This document shows positions 18,639 through 30,286 of a stretch of 64,000 bases of DNA, one piece after another. The first letter of the stretch is position 1. The number at the start of each line of letters is the position of its first letter. The notes under the pieces were generated by a model. The model did not search any database. It was not told the origin of the DNA and saw only the letters and a program-made list of their open reading frames with translations. Both the position numbers and the translations under genes were made by a program. Source of the stretch: Pseudomonas sp. ADAK13 (GTDB lineage Bacteria; Pseudomonadota; Gammaproteobacteria; Pseudomonadales; Pseudomonadaceae); NCBI RefSeq assembly GCF_012935715.1, contig NZ_CP052860.1, positions 3,348,001 to 3,412,000 of the forward strand. The letters are read 5' to 3'.

Positions 18639-19853
18639 ATGAAATTGCCGATTTACCTTGATTACTCAGCGACCACCCCGGTTGATCCGCGTGTCGCGCA
18701 AAAGATGAGCGAGTGCCTGCTGGTTGACGGAAACTTCGGCAACCCGGCGTCACGTTCCCACGTGTTCGGCTGGAAAGCTGAAGAAGCCGTGGAAAACGCT
18801 CGTCGCCAGGTCGCTGACCTGGTGAATGCCGACCCGCGCGAAATCGTCTGGACCTCCGGTGCCACCGAGTCCGACAACCTGGCAATCAAGGGTGCGGCGC
18901 ATTTCTACGCGACCAAGGGCAAGCACCTGATCACCACCAAGATTGAGCACAAGGCTGTCCTCGACACCATGCGCCAACTGGAACGTGAAGGGTTTGAGGT
19001 CACCTACCTCGAACCAACCACCGACGGTATCGTGACCCCTGCAATGATCGAAGCGGCGATGCGTGAAGACACCATCCTGGTTTCCGTCATCCACGTGAAC
19101 AACGAAATCGGCACCATCAACGACATCGCCGCCATCGGCGAGCTGACCCGCTCCAAGGGCGTGTTGCTGCACGTCGATGCGGCTCAGTCCACTGGCAAGG
19201 TCGACATCGACCTGTCGAAGCTGAAAGTCGACCTGATGTCGTTCTCTGCCCACAAGACCTACGGTCCTAAAGGCATTGGCGCGCTCTACGTGAGCCGCAA
19301 GCCTCGCGTGCGTATCGAAGCCACCATGCACGGCGGCGGTCACGAGCGCGGCATGCGTTCGGGTACCCTGGCGACCCACCAGATCGTCGGCATCGGCGAA
19401 GCATTCCGTGTGGCGAAGGAAGACATGGCTGCCGAAAACGTGCGCATCAAGGCCCTGAGCGATCGCTTCTACAAGCAGGTCGAGCACCTTGAAGAGCTGT
19501 ACATCAACGGCAGCATGACCGCCCGTGTACCGCACAACCTGAATTTGAGCTTCAACTACGTCGAAGGCGAGTCGCTGATCATGGCGCTCAAGGATCTGGC
19601 GGTTTCGTCCGGTTCGGCCTGCACCTCGGCTTCCCTTGAGCCGTCCTACGTCCTGCGCGCCCTGGGCCGCAACGACGAACTGGCTCACAGCTCGATCCGC
19701 TTTACGTTCGGCCGTTTCACCACCGAAGAAGAAGTCGACTACGCCGCGCAGAAAGTCTGCGAGGCCGTCACCAAGCTGCGTACCTTGTCCCCGCTGTGGG
19801 ACATGTACAAGGACGGTGTCGACATTTCCAAGATCGAGTGGGCGGCACACTAA
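18639..19853 (+). CDS. iscS: cysteine desulfurase IscS
   Basis: A 404-residue PLP enzyme, identical in length to E. coli IscS. It shows [14 protein letters not shown], the PLP lysine in [12 protein letters not shown] and the mobile loop [14 protein letters not shown] with the persulfide cysteine. It supplies sulfur to IscU and to tRNA thiolation. It has an AGGAG ribosome site. Confidence 0.99.
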   Translation: MKLPIYLDYSATTPVDPRVAQKMSECLLVDGNFGNPASRSHVFGWKAEEAVENARRQVADLVNADPREIVWTSGATESDNLAIKGAAHFYATKGKHLITTKIEHKAVLDTMRQLEREGFEVTYLEPTTDGIVTPAMIEAAMREDTILVSVIHVNNEIGTINDIAAIGELTRSKGVLLHVDAAQSTGKVDIDLSKLKVDLMSFSAHKTYGPKGIGALYVSRKPRVRIEATMHGGGHERGMRSGTLATHQIVGIGEAFRVAKEDMAAENVRIKALSDRFYKQVEHLEELYINGSMTARVPHNLNLSFNYVEGESLIMALKDLAVSSGSACTSASLEPSYVLRALGRNDELAHSSIRFTFGRFTTEEEVDYAAQKVCEAVTKLRTLSPLWDMYKDGVDISKIEWAAH

Positions 19854-19955
19854 ATATAGAAGCCGCCACCCAAAAGGCTCTGTAAAGACGTGGCGGAAAA
19901 CGCAGGCGTGTTTACAGGGTTCCAGAGCGGCCCTGATGAGTGAGGATTCAGTACC

Positions 19956-20342
19956 ATGGCTTACAGCGAAAAGGTCATCGACCACTACGAAAACCCGCGC
20001 AACGTCGGCAAGATGAACGCGGAAGACCCTGATGTCGGCACCGGCATGGTCGGCGCTCCGGCGTGCGGCGACGTTATGCGCCTGCAGATCAAGGTCAACG
20101 ACGCTGGCGTTATCGAAGACGCCAAGTTCAAGACTTACGGTTGCGGTTCGGCCATCGCCTCCAGCTCCCTGGCGACCGAATGGATGAAAGGCAAGACCCT
20201 GGATGAGGCTGTGACTATCAGCAACACCCAGCTGGCCGAAGAACTGGCCTTGCCGCCAGTGAAAATCCACTGCTCGGTACTCGCAGAAGACGCCATCAAG
20301 GCGGCCGTTCGCGACTACAAGCAGAAGAAAGGCTTGATCTAA
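19956..20342 (+). CDS. iscU: Fe-S cluster scaffold IscU
   Basis: A 128-residue scaffold with cluster cysteines C37 (GAPACGD), C63 (TYGCGSA) and C106 (KIHCSVL), and the LPPVKIHC chaperone-binding motif recognised by HscA. The 102-base gap before it holds no gene. Confidence 0.99.
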   Translation: MAYSEKVIDHYENPRNVGKMNAEDPDVGTGMVGAPACGDVMRLQIKVNDAGVIEDAKFKTYGCGSAIASSSLATEWMKGKTLDEAVTISNTQLAEELALPPVKIHCSVLAEDAIKAAVRDYKQKKGLI

Positions 20343-20370
20343 GCAATTTGGCGACGAGTAAGGAGTCACG

Positions 20371-20694
20371 ATGGCTATCAGCATGACAGAAGCGGCTGCG
20401 CAGCACATTCGCCGCTCCCTGAATGGGCGCGGTAAAGGTGAGGGGATTCGTCTGGGTGTTCGCACCACGGGCTGTTCCGGCCTTGCCTACGTGCTGGAGT
20501 TTGTCGACGAGGTGGTCGAGGAAGATCAGGTGTTCGAAAGTCACGGCGAAAAAGTGATCATCGACCCGAAAAGCCTGACTTACCTGGACGGCACCGAACT
20601 CGATTTCGTCAAGGAAGGGTTGAACGAAGGCTTCAAGTTCAACAACCCCAACGTACGCGGTGAATGTGGCTGCGGCGAAAGCTTCAACATCTGA
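20371..20694 (+). CDS. iscA: Fe-S assembly protein IscA
   Basis: A 107-residue A-type carrier with the three conserved cysteines C35 (TTGCSGL), C99 and C101 (GECGCGESF). It passes clusters or iron to target apoproteins. Confidence 0.98.
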   Translation: MAISMTEAAAQHIRRSLNGRGKGEGIRLGVRTTGCSGLAYVLEFVDEVVEEDQVFESHGEKVIIDPKSLTYLDGTELDFVKEGLNEGFKFNNPNVRGECGCGESFNI

Positions 20695-20702
20695 GGCTGA
20701 TT

Positions 20703-21224
20703 GTGGGTACTCCTTGTCATTTCGCCTTGTTCGAGCTGCAGCCGAGTTTTCGACTGGACCTTGAACAGCTTGCCACGCGCTACCGTGAACTGGCGCGTGG
20801 GGTGCATCCGGACCGCTTCGCTGACGCTTCCGAGCGTGAGCAACGCCTGGCGCTGGAGCAATCAGCCAGCCTCAACGAAGCCTATCAGACGCTCAAGAAC
20901 CCTCCCAAACGCGCGCGCTACCTGCTCGCCATGGGCGGTCGCGAGCTGCCGCTTGAAGTCACGGTCCAGGACCCTGATTTCCTGATGCAGCAGATGCAAT
21001 GGCGCGAAGAGCTGGAAGAACTGCAGGACGAAGCCGATCTGGCCGGAATCGCAGTCTTCAAGCGCCGTCTGAAAGTGGCCCAGGATGAACTCAACGAAAG
21101 CTTCGCAGCCTGTTGGGATGATGCAGCGCAACGTGAGCAGGCCGAACGCCTGATGCGGCGCATGCAGTTCCTCGACAAGCTCACCTACGAAGTGCGCCAG
21201 TTAGAAGAGCGCCTCGACGATTAA
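20703..21224 (+). CDS. hscB: co-chaperone HscB
   Basis: A 173-residue J-type co-chaperone with the HPD motif in [10 protein letters not shown] and a C-terminal helical IscU-binding domain. It starts at GTG 8 bases after iscA, fitting the family start [13 protein letters not shown]. It delivers IscU to HscA. Confidence 0.96.
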   Translation: MGTPCHFALFELQPSFRLDLEQLATRYRELARGVHPDRFADASEREQRLALEQSASLNEAYQTLKNPPKRARYLLAMGGRELPLEVTVQDPDFLMQQMQWREELEELQDEADLAGIAVFKRRLKVAQDELNESFAACWDDAAQREQAERLMRRMQFLDKLTYEVRQLEERLDD

Positions 21225-21275
21225 CCCAGTGCCGCCCAGGTTGCACGCCTGATATACAGATAAGTCCTGATTACC

Positions 21276-23138
21276 ATGGCCCTACTGCAGATCGCCGAAC
21301 CCGGTCAAAGTCCTCAACCGCACCAGCGTCGTCTGGCGGTCGGGATTGACTTGGGCACTACCAATTCGCTGGTCGCTGCATTGCGCAGCGGCCTTTCCGA
21401 GCCGCTGCCCGACGCTGATGGCCAAGTCATCCTGCCGTCTGCCGTGCGCTATCACGCCGACCGCACCGAAGTGGGCGAGTCGGCCAAGCTGGCGGCGTCT
21501 ACCGATCCCCTGAACACCGTGCTGTCGGTCAAGCGCTTGATGGGTCGTGGTCTGTCCGACGTCAAGCAACTGGGCGACCAGCTGCCGTACCGCTTTGTCG
21601 GCGGCGAATCCCATATGCCGTTCATCGACACCATCCAGGGCCCGAAAAGCCCGGTGGAAGTGTCGGCCGATATCCTCAAAGTGCTGCGTCAGCGCGCAGA
21701 AACCACCCTGGGCGGCGAACTGGTGGGGGCGGTGATTACTGTTCCTGCGTATTTCGATGACGCTCAGCGCCAGGCCACCAAGGATGCGGCGAAACTGGCC
21801 GGCCTGAACGTACTGCGCCTGCTCAACGAGCCGACCGCGGCCGCTGTGGCTTACGGCCTGGATCAGCACGCCGAAGGCCTGGTCGCTATTTACGACCTGG
21901 GCGGCGGCACCTTTGATATTTCGATCCTGCGCCTGACCGGCGGTGTCTTCGAAGTGCTGGCTACCGGTGGCGACACCGCCCTGGGTGGCGATGACTTCGA
22001 TCACGCCATTGCTGGCTGGATCATCACCAGCGCCGGCTTGTCTGCCGACCTGGATCCGGGCGCGCAACGTAACCTGCTGCAAACCGCTTGCGCCGCTAAA
22101 GAAGCCCTGACTGATGCTGCATCGGTTGAAGTTTCCTACGGTAGTTGGTCTGCTCAGCTGACCCGCGAAGCCTTTGATTCGTTGATCGAACCGATGGTCG
22201 CCCGCAGTCTGAAAGCCTGCCGTCGCGCGGTGCGTGACTCGGGTGTCGAGCTGGAAGACGTGGCTGCCGTGGTCATGGTGGGTGGTTCGACCCGCGTGCC
22301 ACGTGTCCGCGAAGCTGTTGCTGAAGCCTTTGGTCGCCAACCGCTGACCGAAATCGACCCGGATCAAGTGGTGGCCATTGGTGCCGCGATCCAGGCCGAT
22401 ACCCTCGCCGGTAACAAACGCGATGGTGGCGAACTGCTGCTGCTCGACGTGATTCCGTTGTCCCTGGGGTTGGAAACCATGGGTGGCCTGATGGAGAAGG
22501 TGATTCCACGCAACACCACCATCCCCGTTGCTCGCGCCCAGGACTTCACCACCTACAAAGACGGCCAGACGGCCATGATGATTCATGTGCTGCAAGGCGA
22601 GCGTGAACTGATCAGCGACTGCCGTTCCCTGGCGCGCTTTGAGTTGCGCGGCATTCCGGCGATGGTGGCCGGTGCGGCGAAGATTCGCGTGACCTTCCAG
22701 GTCGACGCCGACGGTTTGCTCAGCGTTGCTGCCCGCGAATTGGCCTCCGGCGTCGAAGCCAGCATCCAGGTCAAGCCGTCCTACGGCCTGACCGACGGCG
22801 AAATCGCCAAGATGCTCAAGGATTCGTTCCAGTACGCCGGTGACGACAAGGTCGCCCGCGTGTTGCGTGAGCAGCAAGTTGACGCCCAGCGCCTGCTTGA
22901 AGCGGTGCAGGGCGCCCTTGATGCCGACGGTGAGCGTCTTCTGGATGCCGAAGAGCGCATGGTCATCGACCTGCAAATGCAGGAACTGGCTGAATTGATG
23001 AAAGGCACCGATGGTTACGCCATCGAGCAACAGACCAAGCGCCTGTCGCAAGTGACCGATGCCTTTGCCGCCCGTCGTATGGACCAGACGGTGAAAGCCG
23101 CCCTGGCGGGCCGCAACTTGAACGAACTTGAGGATTAA
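21276..23138 (+). CDS. hscA: Fe-S assembly chaperone HscA
   Basis: A 620-residue Hsp70 paralogue with the phosphate-binding motif [27 protein letters not shown] and a substrate domain that binds the IscU LPPVK peptide. ATP cycles here drive cluster release from IscU. It ends 3 bases before fdx. Confidence 0.98.
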   Translation: MALLQIAEPGQSPQPHQRRLAVGIDLGTTNSLVAALRSGLSEPLPDADGQVILPSAVRYHADRTEVGESAKLAASTDPLNTVLSVKRLMGRGLSDVKQLGDQLPYRFVGGESHMPFIDTIQGPKSPVEVSADILKVLRQRAETTLGGELVGAVITVPAYFDDAQRQATKDAAKLAGLNVLRLLNEPTAAAVAYGLDQHAEGLVAIYDLGGGTFDISILRLTGGVFEVLATGGDTALGGDDFDHAIAGWIITSAGLSADLDPGAQRNLLQTACAAKEALTDAASVEVSYGSWSAQLTREAFDSLIEPMVARSLKACRRAVRDSGVELEDVAAVVMVGGSTRVPRVREAVAEAFGRQPLTEIDPDQVVAIGAAIQADTLAGNKRDGGELLLLDVIPLSLGLETMGGLMEKVIPRNTTIPVARAQDFTTYKDGQTAMMIHVLQGERELISDCRSLARFELRGIPAMVAGAAKIRVTFQVDADGLLSVAARELASGVEASIQVKPSYGLTDGEIAKMLKDSFQYAGDDKVARVLREQQVDAQRLLEAVQGALDADGERLLDAEERMVIDLQMQELAELMKGTDGYAIEQQTKRLSQVTDAFAARRMDQTVKAALAGRNLNELED

Positions 23139-23141
23139 CTG

Positions 23142-23483
23142 ATGCCGCAGATCATTTTTCTGCCACACGCCGAGCATTGCCCGGACGGTATGGTTGTGGA
23201 GGCTGAGACCGGCAAGTCCATTCTCGAAGTCGCTCACGACAACCACATCGAGATCGAAAGCGCCTGCGGCGGCGTCAACGCCTGTACCACCTGCCACTGC
23301 ATCGTCCGCGAAGGTTTCAACAGCCTCGAAGAGGCTGATGAGCTGGAAGAGGACTATCTTGATAGGGCGTGGGGCCTTGAGCCGACATCGCGCTTGAGCT
23401 GTCAGGCAAAAGTGGGAACAGAAGACCTTACCGTCGAGATCCCGAAATACTCGCTCAACCATGCCGCCGAAGCGCCGCACTGA
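23142..23483 (+). CDS. fdx: ISC-type 2Fe-2S ferredoxin
   Basis: A 113-residue adrenodoxin-type ferredoxin with the cluster cysteines in ACGGVNACTTCHC and the later RLSCQAKV. It donates electrons for cluster assembly. Confidence 0.98.
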   Translation: MPQIIFLPHAEHCPDGMVVEAETGKSILEVAHDNHIEIESACGGVNACTTCHCIVREGFNSLEEADELEEDYLDRAWGLEPTSRLSCQAKVGTEDLTVEIPKYSLNHAAEAPH

Positions 23484-23497
23484 TTCAAGGAAGCGTC

Positions 23498-23698
23498 ATG
23501 AGTCTTAAATGGGTTGAAGTGCAAGAAATTGCTATTCAGTTGGCGGACAAATACCCGGATACGGATCCCTATTCGGTGAACTTCGTCAAATTGCGTCAGA
23601 TGGTCATGGAACTGCCCGAATTCGATGATATTCCTGATCGAGGCGGCGAGAAGGTGCTGGAAGCTATCCAGACAGCCTGGAACGATGAGCGGGACTAG
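23498..23698 (+). CDS. iscX: IscX (YfhJ), small acidic Fe-S assembly protein
   Basis: A 66-residue acidic protein of the IscX family (LKWVEVQEIAIQLADKYPD, DPYSVNFVKLRQMV). It binds IscS and modulates desulfurase activity. Last gene of the isc operon, followed by a terminator. Confidence 0.97.
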   Translation: MSLKWVEVQEIAIQLADKYPDTDPYSVNFVKLRQMVMELPEFDDIPDRGGEKVLEAIQTAWNDERD

Positions 23699-23729
23699 GA
23701 CCATTTTACGCAGTTAGGCAATACCCAAG

Positions 23730-23760
23730 AACCCGCGTATAATTCGCGGGTTTAATTTTT
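23730..23760 (+). terminator. isc operon terminator, probably also carrying the ndk -10
   Basis: An 8-bp stem AACCCGCG/CGCGGGTT is followed by TTTAATTTTT. The loop contains TATAAT (23738-23743), with TTAGGC 18 bases upstream, which could be the ndk promoter. Confidence 0.75.
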
Positions 23761-23788
23761 CGCAAATTACCGTTTCTGGAGTTACACC

Positions 23789-24214
23789 ATGGCTGTTCAA
23801 CGTACTTTCTCCATCATCAAGCCTGACGCTGTTGCAAAAAACGTCATCGGCGAGATCACCACTCGTTTCGAAAAAGCCGGCCTGAAGGTTGTAGCTTCGA
23901 AACTCAAGCAACTGTCCAAGGCTGAAGCTGAAGGCTTCTACGCTGAGCACAGCGCTCGTGGTTTCTTCGGCGACCTGGTTGCCTTCATGATCTCCGGTCC
24001 TGTTGTTGTTCAGGTTCTGGAAGGCGAAAACGCTATCGCTCTGAACCGTGAGCTGATGGGCGCTACCAACCCTAAAGAAGCTGCTGCCGGCACCATCCGT
24101 GCTGACTTCGCTGAATCGATCGACGCCAACGCCGTTCACGGTTCGGACTCCGAAGCCGCTGCTGCCCGCGAAATCTCGTACTTTTTCGCTGCTACTGAAG
24201 TAACCGCTCGCTAA
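23789..24214 (+). CDS. ndk: nucleoside diphosphate kinase
   Basis: A 141-residue enzyme that balances NTP pools by phosphate transfer through the active-site His in NAVHGSDS. It begins [15 protein letters not shown] as usual. The codon choice looks highly expressed. It is transcribed from a promoter just after the isc operon and precedes rlmN by 30 bases. Confidence 0.99.
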   Translation: MAVQRTFSIIKPDAVAKNVIGEITTRFEKAGLKVVASKLKQLSKAEAEGFYAEHSARGFFGDLVAFMISGPVVVQVLEGENAIALNRELMGATNPKEAAAGTIRADFAESIDANAVHGSDSEAAAAREISYFFAATEVTAR

Positions 24215-24244
24215 GCATTGGCTTAAAAGAGCGAAGGTGAATCC

Positions 24245-25393
24245 ATGACTACATTGACTGCAAAAACCAACCTGCTGGGTCTGACTCAACAGGAAATGGA
24301 AAAATTCTTCGACTCAATCGGGGAGAAGCGTTTTCGTGCCGCTCAGGTAATGAAGTGGATTCACCATCTTGGCGTCGATGATTTCGACGCCATGACGAAC
24401 GTCAGCAAGGCCCTGCGCGACAAGCTCAAGGCCATTGCCGAAGTTCGCGGCCCCGAAGTGGTCAGCGAGGACATTTCCACCGACGGCACCCGTAAGTGGG
24501 TGGTGCGCGTGGCGTCCGGCAGCTGCGTCGAGACCGTGTACATTCCCCAGGGCAAACGCGGCACGCTGTGCGTTTCGTCCCAGGCAGGCTGTGCCCTGGA
24601 TTGCAGTTTCTGCTCCACCGGCAAGCAAGGTTTCAACAGCAACCTCACCGCCGCCGAAGTCATCGGCCAGGTGTGGATTGCCAATAAATCGTTTGGCAGC
24701 ATCCCGGCAACCGCCGACCGTGCCATCACCAACGTGGTGATGATGGGCATGGGCGAACCGCTGCTGAACTTCGACAACGTGGTTGCGGCCATGCACCTGA
24801 TGATGGACGACCTGGGCTACGGCATCTCCAAGCGCCGTGTGACCCTGTCGACCTCCGGCGTGGTACCGATGATTGATGAGCTGGCCAAGCACATCGACGT
24901 CTCCCTTGCGTTGTCGCTGCACGCACCGAATGACGCATTGCGTAACCAATTGGTGCCGATCAACAAGAAGTATCCGCTTAAGATGCTGCTCGAATCTTGC
25001 CAGCGCTACATGGCGACCTTGGGCGAAAAACGTGTGTTGACCATTGAGTACACCATGCTCAAGGACATCAACGACAAGGTCGAGCACGCGGTCGAGATGA
25101 TCGAGCTGCTCAAGAATGTACCGTGCAAGATCAACCTGATTCCGTTTAACCCGTTTCCCCATTCTGGCTACGAGCGGCCGAGCAACAACGCCATCCGCCG
25201 TTTCCAGGATCAACTGCACCATGCAGGCTTCAATGTCACCGTGCGCACCACCCGCGGCGAAGACATCGATGCAGCATGTGGCCAATTGGTAGGACAGGTG
25301 CTGGATCGCACCCGTCGCAGCGAACGTTATATCGCCGTGCGTGAATTGAGTGCCGCCGACGATATGCCGCAAAGTGCCGCGACTCGAACCTGA
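24245..25393 (+). CDS. rlmN: dual-specificity 23S rRNA/tRNA adenine-C2 methyltransferase RlmN
   Basis: A 382-residue radical SAM enzyme with the cluster triad C116, C120 and C123 (CALDCSFC) and a C-terminal catalytic Cys in DIDAACGQL. It methylates A2503 of 23S rRNA and A37 of some tRNAs. It depends on the Fe-S machinery encoded just upstream. Confidence 0.98.
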   Translation: MTTLTAKTNLLGLTQQEMEKFFDSIGEKRFRAAQVMKWIHHLGVDDFDAMTNVSKALRDKLKAIAEVRGPEVVSEDISTDGTRKWVVRVASGSCVETVYIPQGKRGTLCVSSQAGCALDCSFCSTGKQGFNSNLTAAEVIGQVWIANKSFGSIPATADRAITNVVMMGMGEPLLNFDNVVAAMHLMMDDLGYGISKRRVTLSTSGVVPMIDELAKHIDVSLALSLHAPNDALRNQLVPINKKYPLKMLLESCQRYMATLGEKRVLTIEYTMLKDINDKVEHAVEMIELLKNVPCKINLIPFNPFPHSGYERPSNNAIRRFQDQLHHAGFNVTVRTTRGEDIDAACGQLVGQVLDRTRRSERYIAVRELSAADDMPQSAATRT

Positions 25394-25405
25394 GAGAGGA
25401 TCTCT

Positions 25406-26164
25406 ATGCCCTTGCGCCTTGCGCTGCTTTTGCTTGTTGCCAGCCTCTCGGCTGGCTGTGTTTCATCGGGTCATGACAGCCCGTTGCAAACCGGCAAGGG
25501 CCGTGACGAAGCGCGTGCTGCCTATGTGCAGCTGGGCTTGGGGTACTTGCAGCAAGGGATGGCCGAACAGGCCAAGCTGCCGCTGAAGAAGGCCCTTGAG
25601 CTGGACGCCAGCGACGCTGACACCAATGCTGCATTGGCCTTGGTGTTCCAGGCCCAGGCCGAGCCCGAACTGGCCGATCAATATTTCCACAAGGCCCTGG
25701 CCATTCGTCCTGGCGACCCGAGACTGCTGAACAATTACGGCAGTTTTCTGTTTGCGCAGAAACGTTATGACCAGGCGTCCGAATATTTCCAGCAGGCTGC
25801 GGCCGATACCCTCTATCCTGAGCGCTCGCGGGTTTTCGAGAACCTTGGGGTGACCTCAGTGCTTCTTGGCCAGCGCGACACCGCCCGCCAGCAACTGGAA
25901 AAAGCCCTGCACCTGAACCAGCGCCAGCCACGAGCATTGCTCGAAATGGCTGAGTTGTCCTTCGAAGACAGGCATTATGTGCCGGCACGTGACTATTACG
26001 AGCGTTTTAGCCTGCTGAGCGGGCAAAATGCACGTAGTCTATTGCTCGGTGTGCGCCTGGCGACGGTTCATGAAGAACGCGACAAGGCCGCACGTTTTGG
26101 CCAGCAACTCGAACGACTCTATCCCGGTACGCCGGAATATCAGCAATACCTGTCGGAGCAATGA
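25406..26164 (+). CDS. pilW: type IV pilus pilotin PilW/PilF
   Basis: A 252-residue lipoprotein with lipobox LSAGC (C18) and about six TPR repeats (for example LGLGYLQQGMAEQAKLPLKKALELD). It is the pilotin needed for PilQ secretin assembly. The gene keeps the conserved order rlmN-pilW-rodZ-ispG, and its stop overlaps rodZ. Confidence 0.95.
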   Translation: MPLRLALLLLVASLSAGCVSSGHDSPLQTGKGRDEARAAYVQLGLGYLQQGMAEQAKLPLKKALELDASDADTNAALALVFQAQAEPELADQYFHKALAIRPGDPRLLNNYGSFLFAQKRYDQASEYFQQAAADTLYPERSRVFENLGVTSVLLGQRDTARQQLEKALHLNQRQPRALLEMAELSFEDRHYVPARDYYERFSLLSGQNARSLLLGVRLATVHEERDKAARFGQQLERLYPGTPEYQQYLSEQ

Positions 26165-27177
26165 TGAAAGCGGCGCACCCGGAAGTTGTAGCAGCTAATC
26201 GTGGAAACCCAGGCGAGACCTTGCGTCAGGCCCGCGAAAGCAATGGTTGGTCGCTGGCAGAAGTGGCCCTCAAGCTCAATTTGACCACGACTTCATTGGG
26301 CAACCTTGAAGCTGGCGCGTTCGACAAGCTGCCAGGGCATACCTTTGCCCGCGGCTATATCCGCGCCTACGCCAAGTTGCTCGGTATCGACCAGGCCGCA
26401 TTGGTCCAGGAATTCGACCAGATCACCGGCACCGATTCCCAAGGCAGCAATGTCCATGGCCTGGGCCGCATAGAAGAGCCTGTGCGGGTTTCCCACACTA
26501 TTTTGCGAATTGTCAGCCTGTTGCTGCTGATCGCCGTGATCGGCGGTGGCTTTGTATGGTGGCAGGACCAGACCTCCCAGCGCGGCAAGGACCTGTCCAG
26601 CAACGCCATGGAGCACGTCGAAGTCGAAAGCGCCGACGGCACCACCCAGATTCATCCGCTGGACGAGCCGGAAGACCAGGCCGTAGCCCAGGGCCAGGCC
26701 GCGCCTGAGGCCGAGCCTGGTGCCGAGCAACCTGCGCCGGAAGCCGGGGCTGCCCCTGCCGCTCCTGCCGTCGCACCCGCTCCAGCGGTTGCAACGACGC
26801 CTGTTGCTCCGGCTCACACGCCAGCCGCTCCGGCCCATGCCCCGGCTGTGCCTGCGCCGGCTCCGGCGACAACGGCTCCGGTCACCCCGGCAGCCCCGGC
26901 GATTTCCGCGCCAACCACGCCGGTGCTTATCGCCGGTGATGGCCGAGTACAAATTACCTACGTCGCTGACTGCTGGACGCAAGTCTCCGATGGCAACGGC
27001 AAGGTGCTGTTCAGTGGTCTGAAGCGTAAGGGAGATACACTTGACCAGGGCGGCAAGCCTCCTTTGACGCTGCGTCTGGGCTTCGCCCGTGGCGCGCAAG
27101 TGGCCTACAACGGCCAGCCTGTGGACGTGGCGCCGTTCACCAGTGGCGAGACTGCTCGCCTCAAGTTGGGACAATAA
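26164..27177 (+). CDS. rodZ: cytoskeletal/cell-shape protein RodZ
   Basis: A 337-residue membrane protein: a cytoplasmic helix-turn-helix domain (about 18-85, [19 protein letters not shown]) that binds MreB, one membrane helix (about 117-137), an Ala/Pro-rich periplasmic linker (about 175-260) and a C-terminal beta domain. It links MreB to the elongasome. The second of two tandem ATGs is used; the first overlaps the pilW stop by 4 bases. Confidence 0.94.
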   Translation: MKAAHPEVVAANRGNPGETLRQARESNGWSLAEVALKLNLTTTSLGNLEAGAFDKLPGHTFARGYIRAYAKLLGIDQAALVQEFDQITGTDSQGSNVHGLGRIEEPVRVSHTILRIVSLLLLIAVIGGGFVWWQDQTSQRGKDLSSNAMEHVEVESADGTTQIHPLDEPEDQAVAQGQAAPEAEPGAEQPAPEAGAAPAAPAVAPAPAVATTPVAPAHTPAAPAHAPAVPAPAPATTAPVTPAAPAISAPTTPVLIAGDGRVQITYVADCWTQVSDGNGKVLFSGLKRKGDTLDQGGKPPLTLRLGFARGAQVAYNGQPVDVAPFTSGETARLKLGQ

Positions 27178-27181
27178 AGTC

Positions 27182-28291
27182 ATGCACGGCGAATCTCCAA
27201 TCAAACGTCGCGTATCGCGCAAGATCTGGGTCGGCTCGGTGCCGGTGGGCGGCGATGCCCCCATCGCTGTACAGAGCATGACCAACAGCGACACCAATGA
27301 TGTGGCGGCCACCGTTGCCCAGATCAATCGTCTGGAAGCGGCTGGCGTCGATATCGTGCGGGTGTCCGTGCCGGACATGGACGCTGCCGAAGCCTTCGGC
27401 CGCATCAAGCAACTGGTCAAGGTGCCGCTGGTCGCCGATATCCACTTCGACTACAAGATCGCGTTGCGCGTGGCCGAACTGGGCGTCGATTGCCTGCGGA
27501 TCAACCCGGGCAACATCGGTCGTGAAGACCGGGTTCGCGCCGTGGTGGATGCTGCCCGTGATCGCGGGATTCCAATCCGCATCGGCGTCAATGCCGGTTC
27601 CCTGGAAAAAGACCTGCAAAAGAAATACGGCGAGCCGACTCCGGCCGCATTGGTCGAGTCCGCGTTGCGCCACGTTGAACACCTTGAGCGCCTGAATTTC
27701 CAGGACTTCAAGGTCAGCGTAAAGGCTTCCGACGTGTTCATGGCGGTAGAAGCGTACCGCCTGCTGGCCAAGGAAATCGTCCAGCCATTGCACCTGGGTA
27801 TCACCGAAGCCGGCGGTTTACGCTCAGGCACAGTGAAATCTGCGGTGGGTCTCGGTATGCTGCTGGCCGACGGGATTGGCGATACTATTCGCATCTCCCT
27901 CGCGGCAGACCCGGTAGAGGAAGTGAAAGTCGGCTACGACATTCTCAAATCCCTGCATTTGCGTTCCCGTGGCATCAACTTCATTGCCTGCCCGAGTTGC
28001 TCGCGGCAGAACTTCGACGTGGTGAAAACCATGAACGAACTGGAAGTACGCCTCGAGGACCTGCTGGTGCCGCTGGATGTTGCGGTGATTGGTTGTGTGG
28101 TCAACGGGCCGGGTGAGGCCAAAGAGGCCCATGTGGGCCTGACCGGTGGTACGCCAAACCTGATTTACATCGACGGCAAGCCGTCGCAGAAACTGACGAA
28201 TGACAATCTGGTGGATGAGCTGGAACGGCTGATCCGCCAGAAAGCGGCCGAAAAGGTCGAAGCTGACGCAGCGGTTATCGCGCGCGGCTGA
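27182..28291 (+). CDS. ispG: 4-hydroxy-3-methylbut-2-enyl diphosphate synthase
   Basis: A 369-residue 4Fe-4S enzyme of the MEP isoprenoid pathway. The cluster cysteines are seen in [11 protein letters not shown] and in GCVVNGPGE. It begins [10 protein letters not shown] four bases after rodZ and depends on Fe-S assembly. Confidence 0.98.
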   Translation: MHGESPIKRRVSRKIWVGSVPVGGDAPIAVQSMTNSDTNDVAATVAQINRLEAAGVDIVRVSVPDMDAAEAFGRIKQLVKVPLVADIHFDYKIALRVAELGVDCLRINPGNIGREDRVRAVVDAARDRGIPIRIGVNAGSLEKDLQKKYGEPTPAALVESALRHVEHLERLNFQDFKVSVKASDVFMAVEAYRLLAKEIVQPLHLGITEAGGLRSGTVKSAVGLGMLLADGIGDTIRISLAADPVEEVKVGYDILKSLHLRSRGINFIACPSCSRQNFDVVKTMNELEVRLEDLLVPLDVAVIGCVVNGPGEAKEAHVGLTGGTPNLIYIDGKPSQKLTNDNLVDELERLIRQKAAEKVEADAAVIARG

Positions 28292-28314
28292 TCGAACGAA
28301 TTTAAGGATTTGAT

Positions 28315-29604
28315 GTGAGCAAGTCTCTGCAAGCCATTCGTGGCATGAACGACATCCTGCCTGAGCAGACGCCCCTGTGGCGCTACTTCGAGGGCACTGT
28401 CGCGCGCCTGCTGGATAACTACGGTTACAAGCAGATCCGCATGCCGATCGTCGAGTTCACCGAGCTGTTCAAACGCTCCATCGGTGAAGTGACCGACATC
28501 GTCGAAAAAGAGATGTACACCTTCGAAGACCGCAACGGCGACTCCCTGACCCTGCGTCCCGAAGGTACTGCCGCGTGCGTGCGTGCGGTGCTGGAACATG
28601 GCCTCACCGGCGGTGGCCAGCCGCAGAAGCTTTGGTACATCGGCCCGATGTTCCGCCACGAACGTCCGCAAAAAGGCCGTTATCGCCAGTTCCACCAGAT
28701 CGGCCTGGAAGTGTTCAACCTCGACGGTCCGGACATCGACGCCGAGCTGATCGTACTGACCTGGCGCCTGTGGGGCATGCTGGGCATCCGTGACGCGGTG
28801 AAGCTTGAGCTCAACAGTCTGGGCACCAGCGAATCCCGAGGTCGCTACCGCGAAGCCCTGGTCGAATTCCTGTCGGCTCACCTGGACAAGCTGGACGAAG
28901 ACAGCCAGCGCCGTCTGAAAACCAACCCGCTGCGGGTACTGGACACCAAGAACGCCGAGACCCAGGCCGTACTCGTGGACGCGCCAAAAATGGCCGACTA
29001 CCTGGACGACGAATCCCGTATCCACTTCGAGGGCCTCAAGGCTCGCCTGGATGCGGCCGGTATTCCTTACGTCATCAACCCTAAATTGGTGCGTGGTCTC
29101 GATTACTACAGCAAGACCGTGTTCGAGTGGGTCACCGACAAGCTCGGCGCCCAGGGCACCGTGTGTGCCGGTGGCCGTTACGACGGCCTGGTCGAGCAGA
29201 TGGGCGGCAAGCCGACCACCGGTGTCGGTTTCGCCATGGGCATCGAGCGGCTGATCCTGCTGCTGGAAACCCTGGAGCAGGTTCCCGATGAAATCTCCCG
29301 TCAGGTGGACGTGTACTTCTGTGCCTTTGGCGAGGCGGCTGAACTGGCTGCCCTGGCCCTGAGCGAGAATTTGCGCGACCAACTGCCGAACCTGCGCCTG
29401 CAAGTCAATGCCGGCGCCGGCAGCTTCAAAAGCCAGTTCAAGAAAGCCGACAAGAGCGGTGCACTGTATGCACTGATCCTGGGTGATGATGAGTTGGCCC
29501 AGCAAGTGGTAAGTTTCAAACCCCTGCGTGGTCAGGGTGAACAACAAAGCATTGCCTTTGATGCGCTTGCAGCGCACCTGGCCACCTGCATCGTGCAGGG
29601 TTGA
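28315..29604 (+). CDS. hisS: histidyl-tRNA synthetase
   Basis: A 429-residue class II synthetase starting at GTG with TTAAGGA upstream. It shows IRGMNDILP, motif 2 in [18 protein letters not shown], the histidine-binding [14 protein letters not shown] and motif 3 [11 protein letters not shown]. Confidence 0.98.
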   Translation: MSKSLQAIRGMNDILPEQTPLWRYFEGTVARLLDNYGYKQIRMPIVEFTELFKRSIGEVTDIVEKEMYTFEDRNGDSLTLRPEGTAACVRAVLEHGLTGGGQPQKLWYIGPMFRHERPQKGRYRQFHQIGLEVFNLDGPDIDAELIVLTWRLWGMLGIRDAVKLELNSLGTSESRGRYREALVEFLSAHLDKLDEDSQRRLKTNPLRVLDTKNAETQAVLVDAPKMADYLDDESRIHFEGLKARLDAAGIPYVINPKLVRGLDYYSKTVFEWVTDKLGAQGTVCAGGRYDGLVEQMGGKPTTGVGFAMGIERLILLLETLEQVPDEISRQVDVYFCAFGEAAELAALALSENLRDQLPNLRLQVNAGAGSFKSQFKKADKSGALYALILGDDELAQQVVSFKPLRGQGEQQSIAFDALAAHLATCIVQG

Positions 29605-29644
29605 AGCTGTCAAACAGCCGATTTAGCGATTAAGGAGTATTGGG

Positions 29645-30286
29645 GTGTCGAGTACTGATGATGACCAGCTGGCCGAGTTCAAAGACTGGTGGCAGCGCAA
29701 CGGCAAGCCCCTGGTCACTGGCGGTTTGCTGGCTTTAGTAGTGGTGTTCGGCTGGCAAGCCTGGCACAAGTATCAGGCTAACCAGTCGCAAGGCGCCTCG
29801 ATTATCTATCAGCAATTGCTGGAAACCACGCTGACGCCAAACGGCAAGCCGGACCTCGCCCAAGTGGCAGACCTGGCTGGCAAGCTGAAGAGCGAATTCG
29901 GCGGTAGCACCTACGCGCAATACGGCAGCCTGTTCGTCGCAAAAGTTGCGGTCGACAACGGCAAGCTGGATGACGCAGCCTCCGAGCTGAAAGCCATCAC
30001 CGACAAGCCGGCCAACCCGACACTGGGTGAAATCGCACGTCAGCGTCTGGCTCAGGTACTGGCGGCACAGAACAAGGCCGACGACGCACTGAAACTGCTC
30101 GACGGCGATGCTGACAAGGCATTCCTGGCTACTCGTGAAGAGCTCAAGGGCGACCTGCTGGTCCAATTGGGTCGTACCGACGAAGCCAATGCTGCGTACC
30201 AAAAAGCCAAGGCGGCGCTGTCTGATGAAGCGGCGGTCGGTGGCTTACAAATCAAGCTCGACGACTTGGCCAAAGGGGATGCGTGA
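29645..30286 (+). CDS. YfgM-like TPR protein, SecYEG/periplasmic chaperone partner
   Basis: A 213-residue protein with a short cytoplasmic start (DQLAEFKDWWQRNGK), one membrane helix (about 21-40) and a periplasmic TPR domain. YfgM ancillary proteins bind SecYEG and hand outer-membrane proteins to chaperones. It starts at GTG with AAGGAG upstream and overlaps bamB. The hisS-yfgM-bamB-der order is conserved. Confidence 0.93.
   Translation: MSSTDDDQLAEFKDWWQRNGKPLVTGGLLALVVVFGWQAWHKYQANQSQGASIIYQQLLETTLTPNGKPDLAQVADLAGKLKSEFGGSTYAQYGSLFVAKVAVDNGKLDDAASELKAITDKPANPTLGEIARQRLAQVLAAQNKADDALKLLDGDADKAFLATREELKGDLLVQLGRTDEANAAYQKAKAALSDEAAVGGLQIKLDDLAKGDA

Noticed and set aside
21282..23480. A 732-codon open frame antisense to hscA and fdx
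   Set aside because: Shadow of two certain isc genes; no domain or ribosome site.
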